Source: Limnohabitans sp. Rim8
Lineage (GTDB): Bacteria > Pseudomonadota > Gammaproteobacteria > Burkholderiales > Burkholderiaceae_C
NCBI GenBank assembly: GCA_945901045.1
Contig: CAMDKK010000014.1
Coordinates: 1-37,748, forward strand
Reading direction: 5' to 3'
Length of the DNA: 37,748 bases
Below are positions 6,546-19,288 of this stretch, piece by piece (position 1 is the first letter of the stretch; the number at the start of each line of letters is the position of its first letter). The position numbers were made by a program, and so were the translations under genes. The notes under the pieces were generated by a model that was given only the letters and a program-made list of their open reading frames with translations, searched no databases and had not been told where the DNA came from.

Positions 6546-8183
6546 TCACTCCCACTCAATAGTCGCTGGCGGTTTGGAACTCACATCGTACGTCACTCGG
6601 TTGATGCCAAGCACCTCGTTGATGATTCTGCCTGACACTTTTTTCAGCAGTGCGTAAGGTAACTCGGCCCAGTCAGCGGTCATGAAATCGCTGGTTTGCA
6701 CGGCGCGCAAGGCCACCACGTAGTCATAGGTGCGGCCATCGCCCATCACGCCAACGCTTTTGACGGGCAGGAAAACGGTGAAGGCCTGGCTGGTGAGGTC
6801 GTACCAACTGTTGCCGCTGTCGTCTTTAAAATTACGCAACTCTTCTATGAAAATGGCATCAGCCCGGCGCAGCAGGTCGGCGTATTCCTTTTTGACTTCG
6901 CCCAAAATCCGCACGCCAAGTCCCGGACCGGGAAACGGATGGCGATAAACCATTTCGCGCGGCAGGCCCAGTGCTACTCCCAATTCGCGCACTTCGTCTT
7001 TGAACAGTTCGCGCAGTGGCTCCAGCAATTTCAAGCCCAGTTGCTCTGGCAAGCCGCCCACGTTGTGGTGGCTCTTGATGGTGACGGCCTTCTTGCTCTT
7101 GGCGCCGCCGGACTCAATCACGTCAGGGTAAATCGTACCTTGGGCCAAGAACGTCGCGCCTTTGACGACACGACTTCCATCCTCGCTCTTGTGGCCGCCA
7201 TCGGCCTTGAGCTTGGCCGCTTGTTCCTTGAATACATCGACAAACAAACCGCCAATGATCTTGCGTTTGGCCTCGGGCTCGCTCACCCCCGCCAGCTTAC
7301 CCAGGAACAAATCGCTGGCATCCACACGGATCACTTTCGCGTGCAACTTGCCTACAAACATCTCCATGACCATGTCGCCTTCATTCAGACGCAGCAGGCC
7401 GTGGTCGACAAAAACGCAAGTGAGTTTGTCGCCAATGGCGCGGTGGATCAGTGCCGCAGCGACCGATGAATCAACGCCACCCGACAAACCAAGAATAACT
7501 TCTTCATCACCGACTTGCTCGCGGATCTTGGCCACAGCTTCTTCAATGTAGTCGCCCATGATCCAATCAGGTCGTGCTTGGCAAATGTCCAGTACAAATC
7601 GATTCAGCAGCGCTTGGCCCTGCACCGTGTGCGTGACTTCTGGGTGAAACTGCACTGCGTAAAAACGGCGGGCTTCGTCGGCCATTCCTGCAATGGGGCA
7701 AGCAGGCGTGGATGCCATGACTTTAAAACCAGGCGGTATGGCCGTCACCTTGTCGCCATGGCTCATCCAGACTTTAAGCATGCCGTGGCCCTCGGGGGTG
7801 GCAAAGTCTTCAATGCCCCTGAGCAACTCGGTGTGCCCATGGGCGCGGACTTCTGCGTAGCCAAATTCGCGGGTACTACCAGCTTCCACTTTGCCGCCAA
7901 GTTGTTCGGCCATGGTCTGCATGCCATAGCAAATACCAAGTACCGGGATGCCGAGTTCAAACACAGCGTCAGGGGCGCGGTCGTCCGCTTCGTAAACACT
8001 GGCATGCGAACCCGACAAAATAACGCCTTTCAAGTTGCCGTCTTTGGCGTATTCAAGCACCCAGTCGCTGCTGACGTCGCAGGGATGCACTTCGCAAAAC
8101 ACATGCCCTTCACGTACACGCCGGGCAATAAGTTGGGTGACTTGCGAGCCGAAGTCGAGGATCAGAATTTTGGAATGCTGCAT
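6546..8183 (-). CDS. guaA: GMP synthase (glutamine-hydrolysing)
   Basis: GuaA aminates XMP to GMP with ATP and glutamine in the cytoplasm. The 545-aa protein has a class-I glutamine amidotransferase domain with Cys85 (GICYGMQ), His180 and Glu182 (QFHPEV). An ATP pyrophosphatase domain follows with the P-loop SGGVDSS (234-240). The dimerisation domain contains [13 protein letters not shown] and ends [11 protein letters not shown]. It is slightly longer than the E. coli enzyme because of a charged insert around [10 protein letters not shown]. It starts three bases after the guaB stop, so the two steps from IMP are translated together. No terminator follows guaA; the island integrase begins about 160 bases downstream. 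The stop codon region is the presumed attachment site of the island. Confidence 0.98.
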   Translation of the reverse strand: MQHSKILILDFGSQVTQLIARRVREGHVFCEVHPCDVSSDWVLEYAKDGNLKGVILSGSHASVYEADDRAPDAVFELGIPVLGICYGMQTMAEQLGGKVEAGSTREFGYAEVRAHGHTELLRGIEDFATPEGHGMLKVWMSHGDKVTAIPPGFKVMASTPACPIAGMADEARRFYAVQFHPEVTHTVQGQALLNRFVLDICQARPDWIMGDYIEEAVAKIREQVGDEEVILGLSGGVDSSVAAALIHRAIGDKLTCVFVDHGLLRLNEGDMVMEMFVGKLHAKVIRVDASDLFLGKLAGVSEPEAKRKIIGGLFVDVFKEQAAKLKADGGHKSEDGSRVVKGATFLAQGTIYPDVIESGGAKSKKAVTIKSHHNVGGLPEQLGLKLLEPLRELFKDEVRELGVALGLPREMVYRHPFPGPGLGVRILGEVKKEYADLLRRADAIFIEELRNFKDDSGNSWYDLTSQAFTVFLPVKSVGVMGDGRTYDYVVALRAVQTSDFMTADWAELPYALLKKVSGRIINEVLGINRVTYDVSSKPPATIEWE

Positions 8184-8186
8184 GGG

Positions 8187-10041
<1,855 letters not shown>

Positions 10042-10491
10042 CTACCCATCAACCCCATAAACGTCTTCAGCCCGTTTGACAAAGGCGTCCACCATTGTGG
10101 CTGCGATCCTGTCGAATATCGGTCCCACTAAAGAGGCCAGAGTTGCGCTAGAAAAACCATAATCAAGTGAAAGTTCCACTTTACAAGCACGTTGCGAGCC
10201 GTCACCGACAGGACTGATTCGCCACATACCGTCCAATTTAGAGAAGGGCCCCTTGACGAGTTTCATACGCACTTCACGTCCGGGTACATAGACATTGCGC
10301 GTGGTGAAAATTTGTTTGACTCCGGCCATGCTGATGCCGACCTCAGCCAGCATGCCGTTTTCATCTTGCTCAAGAACTTGTGCCATGTTGCACCAAGGCA
10401 AAAACGCGGGGTAACTTGCTACGTCCGTGACAAGACGGAACATTTCTTCAGGTGAATACCAGATCAGGACGGACTTTTGAATATTCTTCAT
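10042..10491 (-). CDS. ratA: RatA/Coq10-like START-domain protein
   Basis: The 149-aa product matches the RatA/YfjG family (START/polyketide-cyclase fold, related to yeast Coq10). Visible family features are MKNIQKSVLIWYSPEEMF, the FLPWC segment near residue 31, and GPFSKLDGMWRI. In E. coli RatA is described as binding the 50S subunit and blocking 70S association, while the fold suggests lipid or quinone binding; both roles are from family knowledge. The ATG at 10491 is preferred over 10533 because it matches the family N-terminus. It is first in the ratA-rnfH-guaB-guaA series and divergent from smpB, with about 90 bases between. Confidence 0.92.
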   Translation of the reverse strand: MKNIQKSVLIWYSPEEMFRLVTDVASYPAFLPWCNMAQVLEQDENGMLAEVGISMAGVKQIFTTRNVYVPGREVRMKLVKGPFSKLDGMWRISPVGDGSQRACKVELSLDYGFSSATLASLVGPIFDRIAATMVDAFVKRAEDVYGVDG

Positions 10492-10583
10492 ACAATGCTC
10501 AATTACTTCCATTGTAATTTCCATGTGTGTCATGGCTTGCTTTTTTCATTTGATTTTTGGCTTTGAGCCTATACATGCCCTTC

Positions 10584-11072
10584 ATGGCCACAAACAACAA
10601 AAAGACACCCGACGGAAAGTCGCCCATCATTGCGGAGAATAAGAAGGCTTTCTTCAATTATTTTTTTGAAGAACGCTACGAGGCGGGCATGGTGCTGGAA
10701 GGCTGGGAGGTCAAATCCGTGCGCGAGGGCAAAGTCCAACTTACTGATGGTTATGTCGTCATACGCAGCGGCGAAATGTTCATCATCGGCGTTTTGATCA
10801 ACGCGCTTCGAACCGCCTCTACCCACATCAACCCAGAAACGGGTCGGACTCGCAAGCTCTTGCTCAAAAAAGATGAGATCAAAAGACTCACCGGCAAGAT
10901 TGAGCAAAAAGGTTTTACTTTGGTCCCGATCAATTTGCACTGGAAAAATGGACGTATCAAATGTGAAATTGGTTTAGGCAAAGGCAAAGCCGAGCACGAC
11001 AAACGGGACACCATCAAGGACAGGGAAGGTAAGCGCGAGGTAGAGCGCGCGATGAAGGTCCACAACCGCTGA
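10584..11072 (+). CDS. smpB: SsrA-binding protein
   Basis: SmpB binds tmRNA and delivers it to stalled ribosomes for trans-translation. The 162-aa product has the family OB-fold features: [26 protein letters not shown], the [10 protein letters not shown] strand and a RTRKLLLKK segment. The basic C-terminal tail [14 protein letters not shown] enters the ribosomal A site. I chose the ATG at 10584 (MATNNKK); an ATG at 10575 would add three residues, and an earlier TTG is unlikely. The tmRNA gene is not in this window. The stop codon lies seven bases from the stop of the convergent hydrolase-like gene. A 6-bp hairpin (11068-11084) spans both stops without a T tract. Confidence 0.97.
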   Translation: MATNNKKTPDGKSPIIAENKKAFFNYFFEERYEAGMVLEGWEVKSVREGKVQLTDGYVVIRSGEMFIIGVLINALRTASTHINPETGRTRKLLLKKDEIKRLTGKIEQKGFTLVPINLHWKNGRIKCEIGLGKGKAEHDKRDTIKDREGKREVERAMKVHNR

Positions 11073-11079
11073 GTCAAGC

Positions 11080-12177
11080 TCAGCTCAGTTTGGCCAGAGG
11101 ATGGTCCTGTGCAGACCAAGGTGAAACAAAGAATGCCTGAACTTCGTCCATGCTGACATCTTCAATTTTCTCGGGCTTCCAATTTGGCGTGTGATCCTTG
11201 TCTATGGCCAGAGCGCGAATCCCCTCGACGGTTTCGCATTCAGAGATCGGTCGCAAATTGAAACAATGGTGAACCATATCGCGCTCCATCCGTAAATCAT
11301 TGGCCAAGCCCATTTGCCGAGCTCTGCGAATTTGTGCCAAGACCACATGCAGCATCAATGGGGACCGGTGACGCAATACTTTGGCAGTTGCCTGCGACCA
11401 CTCATCCGAAGAAGCCTCCAAGGTTTGAATCATCTCCAGAACACTGGACTTGCCAAAAACAGCATTCATTTGCGAGCGGGCAGGAAAGACGGGCGCTTCT
11501 AAGCGAGCAAACTGACTCTTTACCCAATGCTCGACAGCTTGACCCGTTTCAAAGGGTGTCGATGTCAAGGTTTGCCAGATATTAGCCAAACGACCTGACT
11601 CAATAAACCCATCAGCAAGATGTGCAGCCAATGCCTGTGATCCCACCAGAACATGACCTGTCAGGCCCAAATACTCGCCCATGGCACCTGGGCAGCGACT
11701 GAGGAAATAACCGCCTCCCACATCAGGAAACAAACCGATATGGGTCTCTGGCATGGCCATTTTGGTCCGTTCAGTGACGACCCTCAAGCTGGCCCCTTGG
11801 CAAATACCCATTCCACCGCCCATGACAATGCCGTCCATGAACGCAATGTAAGGCTTGCTGTAAGTGTGTATGAGGTGGTTGAGCGCATATTCTTCTGTGA
11901 AAAAATCGCCCAAAGCACTGTCGCCCGCAACAGCAGCTTGATGGAAGAAGCGGATATCACCTCCCGCGCAAAAAGAACCAAATGGGCCCTCTTTGCCTTG
12001 TCCCCGAACCACGACGGCAAGAATTTCAGGATCTGATTGCCATCGGGACAAAGTTTGCGCTAAGGTTTTGACCATGTCTAAAGACAGGGCATTCAAGGCT
12101 TTGGGGCGATTCAAGGTGATGCACCCTAGTCGACCATGAACTTCAGTTAAAACATCATTAGTCATTTGTTCAGACAT
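11080..12177 (-). CDS. 3-hydroxyisobutyryl-CoA hydrolase-like enoyl-CoA hydratase/isomerase family protein
   Basis: The 365-aa crotonase-fold protein is longer than simple enoyl-CoA hydratases (near 260 aa). It fits the ECH_2 group that includes valine-pathway 3-hydroxyisobutyryl-CoA hydrolases. Visible features are GCITLNRPKALNAL, the oxyanion-hole segments FCAGGDIR and GIVMGGGMGI, and the active-site stretch MPETHIGLFPDVGGGYFLSR with its Glu and Asp. The start is the ATG at 12177, with GGAGG eight bases upstream. It overlaps the end of the EamA gene by eight bases, so translation is coupled. The pairing with a transporter does not reveal the substrate. The hydrolase function is the family-level guess; a short-chain enoyl-CoA hydratase is the alternative. 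Confidence 0.88.
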   Translation of the reverse strand: MSEQMTNDVLTEVHGRLGCITLNRPKALNALSLDMVKTLAQTLSRWQSDPEILAVVVRGQGKEGPFGSFCAGGDIRFFHQAAVAGDSALGDFFTEEYALNHLIHTYSKPYIAFMDGIVMGGGMGICQGASLRVVTERTKMAMPETHIGLFPDVGGGYFLSRCPGAMGEYLGLTGHVLVGSQALAAHLADGFIESGRLANIWQTLTSTPFETGQAVEHWVKSQFARLEAPVFPARSQMNAVFGKSSVLEMIQTLEASSDEWSQATAKVLRHRSPLMLHVVLAQIRRARQMGLANDLRMERDMVHHCFNLRPISECETVEGIRALAIDKDHTPNWKPEKIEDVSMDEVQAFFVSPWSAQDHPLAKLS

Positions 12178-13054
12178 TACGCTGCCTCCAAGCAAACAAT
12201 TCATTCAACAACAAGGCAAAAAGCACCAAAGAACCGCCCAAAAGCGCTTGGACTGCTGGTTTTTCATCGGCACCGAACCATGCTAATGCAATGCCAAAAA
12301 TGACTTCCAATAAGGCCAGCAGAGAAACTTCAGCGGCTTTCAACACCTTGGCGCACACCACTGAAAGTACACAAGGTATAGCCAACTGAAACAGACCCAA
12401 CAGGGCCAACCATTGAATGTCGACTGCAGTGGCCTGAAATGGAACAGACCAAGGCAATGTAAAAAGGCTGGAAATAACTGCGCCTAACAGCACAGAGGGT
12501 ACCAAATCCAAGGCGAGTCCTTGCGACTGACTGCGTTGAACCAAGTTCCATTGAACAGCGCCGGCAATGGGCACGGCAATGGCTACAGTAACACCGAGCC
12601 AAAAACCGTTCGCGGCCACATCAATTTGACTCGCAAACATCCAACCGATGCCAATACCTGCCAACCAGACAGCACACCAAGTGCGAAGGGGTAAGCGTTG
12701 ACCCGTGATGAGCCAAGAAAACAATGCGGTTATCAAAGGCCCCAGAGCCAAGGTGATCAGAACATTGGCCACTGCGGTCAGCGTCAAAGCCACCATGAAA
12801 GCGGTGAACATGATGCTCCAGCAGACACCAGAGAGCCAAAAATAGTGACTTCGCCATGGCATACGCTTGAAAACGGAATGACCTTGCCACAAGGGCAAAA
12901 TAATCAGCAGCGACACCACGGTAAAAAAGCTCCGCCAAAAAGTAATCTCAAAACTGCGAGCGCTCTCCAACTGGCGAGTCACAACACCTGCCATGGCCCA
13001 TAAGGCAGTCACAGCAACCATGACACAGACCGCTTGACTGTGACTGAGTTTCAT
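12170..13054 (-). CDS. EamA/DMT-superfamily transporter
   Basis: The 294-aa membrane protein has about ten predicted hydrophobic helices in two EamA repeats. The first repeat contains the family-like ALWAMAGVVTRQ and EITFWRSFF segments; the second starts around residue 150 (FWLGVTVAIAVPIAGAVQW). It belongs to the drug/metabolite transporter superfamily, which exports amino acids or other small metabolites across the inner membrane; the substrate is unknown. It lies 21 bases after typA in the same direction and overlaps the following hydrolase-like gene by eight bases. It may therefore be read through from the rimP-nusA-infB transcript or have a weak promoter of its own. Confidence 0.92.
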   Translation of the reverse strand: MKLSHSQAVCVMVAVTALWAMAGVVTRQLESARSFEITFWRSFFTVVSLLIILPLWQGHSVFKRMPWRSHYFWLSGVCWSIMFTAFMVALTLTAVANVLITLALGPLITALFSWLITGQRLPLRTWCAVWLAGIGIGWMFASQIDVAANGFWLGVTVAIAVPIAGAVQWNLVQRSQSQGLALDLVPSVLLGAVISSLFTLPWSVPFQATAVDIQWLALLGLFQLAIPCVLSVVCAKVLKAAEVSLLALLEVIFGIALAWFGADEKPAVQALLGGSLVLFALLLNELFAWRQRNV

Positions 13055-13075
13055 TTCATGCGCTCTTGAATCAGA

Positions 13076-14893
13076 TCACTTATTGCGCTTGCGGTCGCCT
13101 TCTTTCAAGTAACGCTTGCGCAGTCGAACACTTTTGGGGGTGATTTCGACCAACTCATCGTCCTCGATGAACTCGACACCATACTCCAAAGTCAAGTCAA
13201 TGGGCGGCGTGATCTTGATTGCATCTTCCTTGCCGGATACGCGAAAGTTGGTCAATTGTTTGGTTCGGGTCGCGTTAACCACCAAATCGTTGTCACGGCT
13301 GTGGATACCCACAATCATGCCTTCGTAAACGGGATCGTTTGCTCTCACAAACATACGGCCACGGTCGTCCAACTTGCCCAACGCGTAGGTGAAAATTTCA
13401 CCATCGTCCATGGAGATCAAGACACCATTTTTTCGGCCACCGATATCACCTTTGTGGGGCTCATAACCGTCAAAAATATTGGAAATCAAACCAGAGCCGC
13501 GTGTTAAGTTGAGAAACTCGTTGGTAAAACCAATCAAACCACGCGCAGGAATTCGGTACTCCAAACGGACACGACCACGGCCATCTGGGTCCATGTTCAC
13601 AAGCTCACCCTTGCGCTCACCCAAAGCCTGCATCACACCGCCTTGGTGGGTTTCTTCAATATCTGCCGTGACCATTTCTATCGGCTCATGGCGCTCACCA
13701 TTCACGTCCCGGAACAGAACACGCGGTTTGGAAACGGCTAACTCATAACCTTCACGGCGCATGTTTTCCAACAAAATAGTCAAATGCAATTCGCCTCGGC
13801 CAGCAACTTCAAAGATACCTTCTTCATCGGTTTCTTTCACACGCAATGCCACGTTGTGTTGTAGCTCTTTTTGCAAGCGATCCCAAATTTGACGGCTGGT
13901 GACATACTTGCCTTCACGTCCCGCCAATGGCGAAGTGTTCACGCAAAAGTTCATGGTCAACGTTGGCTCGTCGACTTTCAACATGGGCAGCGGCGCTGGG
14001 TTTAATGGGTCGGTGACGGTCACACCAATGTTCAGATCTGCAACACCGTTGATCAGCACAATATCGCCAGGACCGGCTTCGGTCACCTGGACACGGTCCA
14101 AGCCTTGGAATGTCAACACTTGATTGACGCGTCCCTTGATGGCTGAGCCATCGGCACCTTCCATCACAACCACATCCATGTTCGGCTTGATCTTTCCTTG
14201 GCTGATCCGGCCAACCCCGATACGTCCCACAAAAGTGGAAAAGTCGAGCGCGGAGATTTGCAACTGCAAGGGCGCCTCAGGATCACCAGAGTTGGGTTTG
14301 ACATGATTCAAAACTGTATTGAACAAAGCCGACATGTCAGGACCCCACTGCTCGCCTGGCTCGCCTTCGACCATAGAAGTCCAACCGTTGATGCCAGAAG
14401 CATAGACCACAGGAAAGTCAAGTTGTTCGTCGGTTGCACCGAGTTTGTCAAACAAGTCAAAAGCAGCATTCACTACTTTGTCAGGGTTAGAGCCTGGCTT
14501 GTCCACTTTATTGACAACCACGATGGGTTTAAGACCCAAGGCCAAAGCCTTCTTGGTCACAAAACGGGTCTGCGGCATAGGCCCTTCTTGCGCATCGATC
14601 AGCAGAACCACGCCATCAACCATTGACAATGCGCGCTCTACTTCACCGCCAAAGTCCGCGTGGCCTGGGGTGTCAACAATATTGATGTGGGTGCCTTCCC
14701 AACTCACGGCGCAATTTTTGGCCAAAATTGTGATGCCACGTTCGCGTTCAATGGCATTGTTGTCCATCACGGTGTCTACGATTTTTTCGTGGTCAGCGAA
14801 TGTGCCCGACTGACGCAGTAACTGGTCAACCATGGTGGTTTTACCATGGTCAACGTGGGCGATGATGGCGATGTTGCGAATTTGCTTACTCAT
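13076..14893 (-). CDS. typA: Ribosome-associated GTPase TypA/BipA
   Basis: TypA (BipA) is a translational GTPase of the EF-G/LepA group, linked to 50S assembly and to growth under stress. The 605-aa product has the expected length. The G1 motif is AHVDHGKTT (12-20), G3 is [10 protein letters not shown] and G4 is NKVDKP. Beta-barrel and EF-G-like domains follow, then the TypA-specific C-terminal region ending in [13 protein letters not shown]. The ATG at 14893 has AAGGA about eight bases upstream; a start five codons earlier is possible. It lies 11 bases downstream of truB and is likely part of the same transcript. Confidence 0.98.
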   Translation of the reverse strand: MSKQIRNIAIIAHVDHGKTTMVDQLLRQSGTFADHEKIVDTVMDNNAIERERGITILAKNCAVSWEGTHINIVDTPGHADFGGEVERALSMVDGVVLLIDAQEGPMPQTRFVTKKALALGLKPIVVVNKVDKPGSNPDKVVNAAFDLFDKLGATDEQLDFPVVYASGINGWTSMVEGEPGEQWGPDMSALFNTVLNHVKPNSGDPEAPLQLQISALDFSTFVGRIGVGRISQGKIKPNMDVVVMEGADGSAIKGRVNQVLTFQGLDRVQVTEAGPGDIVLINGVADLNIGVTVTDPLNPAPLPMLKVDEPTLTMNFCVNTSPLAGREGKYVTSRQIWDRLQKELQHNVALRVKETDEEGIFEVAGRGELHLTILLENMRREGYELAVSKPRVLFRDVNGERHEPIEMVTADIEETHQGGVMQALGERKGELVNMDPDGRGRVRLEYRIPARGLIGFTNEFLNLTRGSGLISNIFDGYEPHKGDIGGRKNGVLISMDDGEIFTYALGKLDDRGRMFVRANDPVYEGMIVGIHSRDNDLVVNATRTKQLTNFRVSGKEDAIKITPPIDLTLEYGVEFIEDDELVEITPKSVRLRKRYLKEGDRKRNK

Positions 14894-14904
14894 GCTTTTT
14901 TCCT

Positions 14905-15885
14905 TCATTCCTGGCCAGCCCGGATGGGCGCGGCAGCAGGCTCTGCTTCTAAAATCTGTTGAATTTCAATTGGGCTCAACAATCGCCCGGGAATTAATTC
15001 ACCTGCCTTGACGTGCGCTGAGCCCAGCAAGGCGCGAGGTGATTCTCCATACACAGCGACATGTTCAAGATCTGGCCATTGGCCCATGCGTCTGACACCA
15101 CTCAAGAATCGTCCTGCATCATCAGGCTTTAACATGACAACAGTATGAGAATGCAATAAACAATCCACCGATTTCAGATGCGTCTCTCTGTCGGCCTCTG
15201 ACATTGTCTCCAATGCTGCCAAGCTGATGCATTCAGCAGCTCCGAAAGGACCCGTGTTGACGCGGCGCAAGGCACTCAAATGAGCGCCACACCCCAAGGC
15301 TTCGCCAATGTCCTCACCCAAAGTACGAATGTACGTCCCTTTGGAGCAGTGCACCTTCAGCGTTAATGACGGGGCATGGCCTGTCAACTGGATCTCGATC
15401 AGGGTCAGGCTGTAGATCACAATCTGGCGAACTTCTCGCTCGACAGTGATGCCCTGGCGGGCATATTCATACAAAGCTTTTCCGTCAATTTTCAATGCGC
15501 TGTGCATGGGCGGAACTTGACTGATGGAACCTGTGAACAGGTTCAATACCTCGCTGACACGCTCAGGGGTGCAAGTCACATCCCGCTCTTGAATCACATC
15601 GCCTTCTGCGTCAGCAGTCGACGTTTTTTGTCCTAAACGCAAAGTAGTTTCATACGTCTTGTCGGCATCCAAATGCTGCTGACTGAACTTTGTAGCTGCA
15701 CCAAAACACAGAGGAAGAACACCGGTTGCCAAAGGGTCTAGCGTACCGGTATGACCCGCTTTTTCAGCGCGCAGCAACCACTTGGCTTTTTGCAAAGCCT
15801 GGTTACTGGACAAACCCAGCGGTTTGTCGAGCAACAGCACCCCATGCACAGGGCGCCGTTGCACCCTTGTGCGCGGCACGTTCAT
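14905..15885 (-). CDS. truB: tRNA pseudouridine-55 synthase
   Basis: TruB makes pseudouridine 55 in the T-loop of tRNAs. The 326-aa protein contains the N-terminal [16 protein letters not shown] and the catalytic [12 protein letters not shown] with Asp50. The YEYARQG region and the [14 protein letters not shown] motif follow. A C-terminal domain then extends to residue 326. It begins one base after rbfA ends and precedes typA, the standard gene order infB-rbfA-truB extended by typA, as is common in Burkholderiales. Tight spacing implies co-translation. Confidence 0.98.
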   Translation of the reverse strand: MNVPRTRVQRRPVHGVLLLDKPLGLSSNQALQKAKWLLRAEKAGHTGTLDPLATGVLPLCFGAATKFSQQHLDADKTYETTLRLGQKTSTADAEGDVIQERDVTCTPERVSEVLNLFTGSISQVPPMHSALKIDGKALYEYARQGITVEREVRQIVIYSLTLIEIQLTGHAPSLTLKVHCSKGTYIRTLGEDIGEALGCGAHLSALRRVNTGPFGAAECISLAALETMSEADRETHLKSVDCLLHSHTVVMLKPDDAGRFLSGVRRMGQWPDLEHVAVYGESPRALLGSAHVKAGELIPGRLLSPIEIQQILEAEPAAAPIRAGQE

Positions 15886-15886
15886 T

Positions 15887-16261
15887 TCAGTCCTCGTTCT
15901 GTGAGCGTGAAGCCACGGCCTTGGAGATCAAAGCATTCATGTCAGATGCACGTTCAGTGGTGCGGTCAAAAATAAAATGCAAGGTCGGTACCGTGTGAAT
16001 ATGAAGTCGCTTGAACAAGCCATTTCGCAAAAATCCAGCAGCAGCATTCAAGCCCGTTGTAGTCTCTACCGGATCACCTGTAATGATGCTGAAATGCACT
16101 TTGGCATGGGCATAGTCTGGCGTGACTTCAACGCCACTGAGGGTGATCATGCCAACACGGGGGTCTTTTAACTCCCGCGAGATCAACTCGGCCAGATCCC
16201 GCTGGATCTGGTCGGCCACGCGGAAACCGCGATGAGGCATGCTGGAGGCTTTGCGGACCAT
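15887..16261 (-). CDS. rbfA: 30S ribosome-binding factor A
   Basis: RbfA is a KH-fold protein that binds the 30S subunit during late 16S rRNA maturation and is needed for cold adaptation in E. coli. The 124-aa product has the family N-terminus [27 protein letters not shown]. The strand [14 protein letters not shown] and the KH-like segment ending [13 protein letters not shown] follow. It starts three bases after the infB stop. An internal ATG seven codons downstream (MPHRGFR) is a possible alternative start. Confidence 0.97.
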   Translation of the reverse strand: MVRKASSMPHRGFRVADQIQRDLAELISRELKDPRVGMITLSGVEVTPDYAHAKVHFSIITGDPVETTTGLNAAAGFLRNGLFKRLHIHTVPTLHFIFDRTTERASDMNALISKAVASRSQNED

Positions 16262-16264
16262 GGT

Positions 16265-19200
16265 TTACAGCGAACGCGCCACTTCTTTGACTTCGAAAAA
16301 TTCCAACTGATCGCCAATGGCAATATCGTTGTAATTTTTAAGCTTGATACCGCACTCAAAGCCTTCTTTGACTTCGCGCACATCATCTTTGAGGCGTTTG
16401 AGCGAGTCGATATCGCCGGTGTAAATAACAATGTTTTCGCGCAACAAACGAAAGCGAGAAGAACGTGTCACAAAACCCGAGGTGATCATGGAGCCCGCAA
16501 CCGTACCGATCTTCGACGCCACAAACACGGTGCGAATTTCGGCCGTACCCGTGATTTCTTCTTTTTGCTCTGGCGCCAACATGCCGGACATCGCTGCTTT
16601 GAGTTCATCCACAGCGTCATAAATGATGTTGTAGTAATGGACATCAACACCATTGCCTTCGGCCAGTTTTCGAGCACCGGCATCAGCACGGACGTTGAAT
16701 CCGATGACGATGGCTTTGGAGGCGATGGCCAAGTTGATATCAGACTCGCTGATGGCACCCACAGCGACGTACACCAACTGAACTTTGACTTCATCTGTTG
16801 ACAACTTGAGCAACGAGGAGGCCAAGGCTTCCTGAGAACCCTGAACGTCGGCTTTGATGATGATCGGCAAGTTTTTGACTTCGCCAGCTGAAATATCCGA
16901 GAACATGTTCTCCAATTTCGCGGCTTGTTGCTTGGCCAGTTTGGTATTGCGGAATTTACCTGCGCGGTAAGTTGCAATTTCACGAGCGCGACGTTCGTCA
17001 TTGAGCACCATGAACTCGTCACCTGCTTGCGGAACTTCAGTGAGGCCCTGAATTTCAACAGGAATCGACGGGCCCGCTGTTTTGATGGTCTTGCCGTTTT
17101 CATCCAGCATGGCACGAACGCGACCGAACGTTTGCCCGGCCAAAACCACATCGCCAGTCGACAAAGTGCCCGACTGAACCAAAATGGTGGCCACGGGTCC
17201 ACGACCTTTGTCCAAGCGCGCTTCGATGACCAAGCCTTTGGCTGCCGACGTGATCGGCGCTTTCAACTCCAGCACTTCAGCTTGTAAAAGAACTTGCTCT
17301 AACAGGGCATCAATGCCCATGCCGGTTTTGGCAGAGACGGAAACAAAAGGCGACTCTCCACCGAACTCTTCTGGCACCACTTCTTCCGAAATCAGTTCTG
17401 CGCGAACCCGTTCAATATTGGCATCCGGTTTGTCCATTTTATTGATCGCAACAACAATGGGTACACCCGCTGCTTTGGCGTGTTTGATCGCTTCTTTGGT
17501 TTGCGGCATCACGCCGTCATCTCCAGCCACGACCAAGATCACGATATCGGTAGCTTGTGCGCCTCGGGCACGCATGGCGGTAAAGGCCTCATGTCCAGGC
17601 GTGTCCAAGAACGAGATCATGCCGCGCGCGGTTTCGACGTGGTAAGCACCAATGTGTTGCGTTATGCCTCCAGCCTCGCCCGAAGCCACTTTGGCGCGTC
17701 GGATGTAGTCCAGCAAGGATGTTTTACCGTGATCGACGTGGCCCATGACCGTCACTACAGGGGCACGCGGCAACAAAGGTGCCTCTTGCAATGAGACTTC
17801 GTCGTCTGTAAACGCTTCAGGATCGTCCAGAGCGGCAACCACAGCAGTGTGCCCCATCTCTTCCACCACAATCATCGCTGTGTCTTGATCAAGCGGCTGG
17901 TTCATCGTGACCATCTGGCCTAACTTCATCAAATGCTTGATGACCTCGCCGGCTTTGATGGCCATTTTGTGAGCCAATTCAGCAACCGTAATGGTTTCTG
18001 GCACATGCACCTCAAGCACACGTGCTTCAACGGATGCGGCTGGTACATTTTCTTCGCGGTCACGTTCATGGCCGCGACGGTTTTTAGGACCTCCGCGCCA
18101 GTTATTGCGGCCAACACCACCGCTCGTATCGCCACGGGTAGGAATAGCTTTCTTTTTAGCCGGATCCCCCGCCCAGCTAGACGACAGCTTGGCGGATTTA
18201 ACTTCTTTATTGGCGCTAGGTGTGGAAGTGCCTGCTGCTGGCGCCGGTTTAGGAGCCGGCTTGGTTCCCGCAGCGGGTGTATTTGCAGGCTTGTGCAGAG
18301 TGCCTTTGGTCACAGCCTTGACTTCGACTTTGGGCTCAGGCTTTTTAGCCACAAGCACTTTTTTAGGCGCACTCATCATGGCCCGTATGGCCTCAGCTTC
18401 AGCCATGGCTTTGCTGCGACGGTCGTTCAAATCCAGAGCACGCGCAGCTTCGTCATCAGATTTGATTTTAGATTCGGCAGCCGCCTGGTCAATGATGGCT
18501 TGTTTGGCTGCTTTTTTGGCTGCTTCTGCAGAAGCAATGCGATCAGATTCAGCCTGAATTTTGGCATTCGCCTCTTGCTCGGCTGCGGCCGCTGCATTGC
18601 GTGCAATGGAGGGATCAACAGGGCGTGCAGCTTTGTTGATGGCAGCGGCTTCAGAGGCTGCTGCGGCTGCTTTGGCAGAACGCAAGGCGGCGGCTTGCTC
18701 TGGATTGATGGCTGAAACAATCTCAACCGGAGGCTGTGCGGCTTGTTTGTCTTTAAGCTTCAGCTCTTCAGCCTCCGCATCGGCGCGCGCACGCGCCTCA
18801 TTGGCTTCTTGTGCTTCACGTTGGCGACGCTTTTCAGCCAATTCTTCTTCTTGAAGACGCAACAACTCGATCTGACGTCGAGCTTCTTCTTCTCGCTTTG
18901 CTAATTCAGCGAGATCTATAAGCTGCTCTTGTGGCTCCTGCTCTGCGGCATCGGATGTAGCAAGCTCATCATCGCGTTTGATGAAAGTGCGTTTTTTACG
19001 CACTTCAACTTGAATCGTTCGGGCCTTGCCTGTGGAATCCGCTTGTTTGATTTCACTGGTGGATTTTTTGACCAGTGTGATTTTTTTACGCTCACCTGTC
19101 ACAGTGCCGTGACTGACCTGCAAATAAGTCAGTAATTTTTGTTTGTCCGCTTCAGACAAAGCGTCTGATGGAGCAGATTTATCAACACCTGCTGAGCGCA

Positions 19201-19270
19201 ATTGCTCCAACACGGTGTCAGTTGATTTCTTGAGTTCGCTGGCGAACTCGGCGACTGTATTCATGGACAT
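16265..19270 (-). CDS. infB: Translation initiation factor IF-2
   Basis: IF-2 is the GTPase that places initiator tRNA on the 30S subunit. The 1001-aa product is at the long side for the family. It has an IF2_N domain (1-50), a long Ala/Glu/Lys-rich charged linker (about 100-400), a second IF2_N-like domain (about 415-470), then the GTPase with GHVDHGKT (510-517), DTPGH (556-560) and NKMD (610-613). The C1 and C2 domains that bind fMet-tRNA complete the protein. The ATG at 19270 has GGAGGT 11 bases upstream; another ATG two codons on is possible. It lies 18 bases after nusA. Internal initiation to give shorter forms is known in E. coli but was not examined here. Confidence 0.98.
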   Translation of the reverse strand: MSMNTVAEFASELKKSTDTVLEQLRSAGVDKSAPSDALSEADKQKLLTYLQVSHGTVTGERKKITLVKKSTSEIKQADSTGKARTIQVEVRKKRTFIKRDDELATSDAAEQEPQEQLIDLAELAKREEEARRQIELLRLQEEELAEKRRQREAQEANEARARADAEAEELKLKDKQAAQPPVEIVSAINPEQAAALRSAKAAAAASEAAAINKAARPVDPSIARNAAAAAEQEANAKIQAESDRIASAEAAKKAAKQAIIDQAAAESKIKSDDEAARALDLNDRRSKAMAEAEAIRAMMSAPKKVLVAKKPEPKVEVKAVTKGTLHKPANTPAAGTKPAPKPAPAAGTSTPSANKEVKSAKLSSSWAGDPAKKKAIPTRGDTSGGVGRNNWRGGPKNRRGHERDREENVPAASVEARVLEVHVPETITVAELAHKMAIKAGEVIKHLMKLGQMVTMNQPLDQDTAMIVVEEMGHTAVVAALDDPEAFTDDEVSLQEAPLLPRAPVVTVMGHVDHGKTSLLDYIRRAKVASGEAGGITQHIGAYHVETARGMISFLDTPGHEAFTAMRARGAQATDIVILVVAGDDGVMPQTKEAIKHAKAAGVPIVVAINKMDKPDANIERVRAELISEEVVPEEFGGESPFVSVSAKTGMGIDALLEQVLLQAEVLELKAPITSAAKGLVIEARLDKGRGPVATILVQSGTLSTGDVVLAGQTFGRVRAMLDENGKTIKTAGPSIPVEIQGLTEVPQAGDEFMVLNDERRAREIATYRAGKFRNTKLAKQQAAKLENMFSDISAGEVKNLPIIIKADVQGSQEALASSLLKLSTDEVKVQLVYVAVGAISESDINLAIASKAIVIGFNVRADAGARKLAEGNGVDVHYYNIIYDAVDELKAAMSGMLAPEQKEEITGTAEIRTVFVASKIGTVAGSMITSGFVTRSSRFRLLRENIVIYTGDIDSLKRLKDDVREVKEGFECGIKLKNYNDIAIGDQLEFFEVKEVARSL

Positions 19271-19288
19271 ATTCTGTTCATACCTCCA

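Noticed and set aside
11068-11084. Hairpin over the smpB and hydrolase-like gene stop codons as a terminator
   Set aside because: The stem has only six pairs and lacks a T tract on either strand, so I did not call it.
17933-18715. 260-codon plus-strand ORF opposite infB
   Set aside because: It mirrors the repetitive Ala/Glu/Lys linker of infB, which gives long open shadows; there is no homology-like feature.
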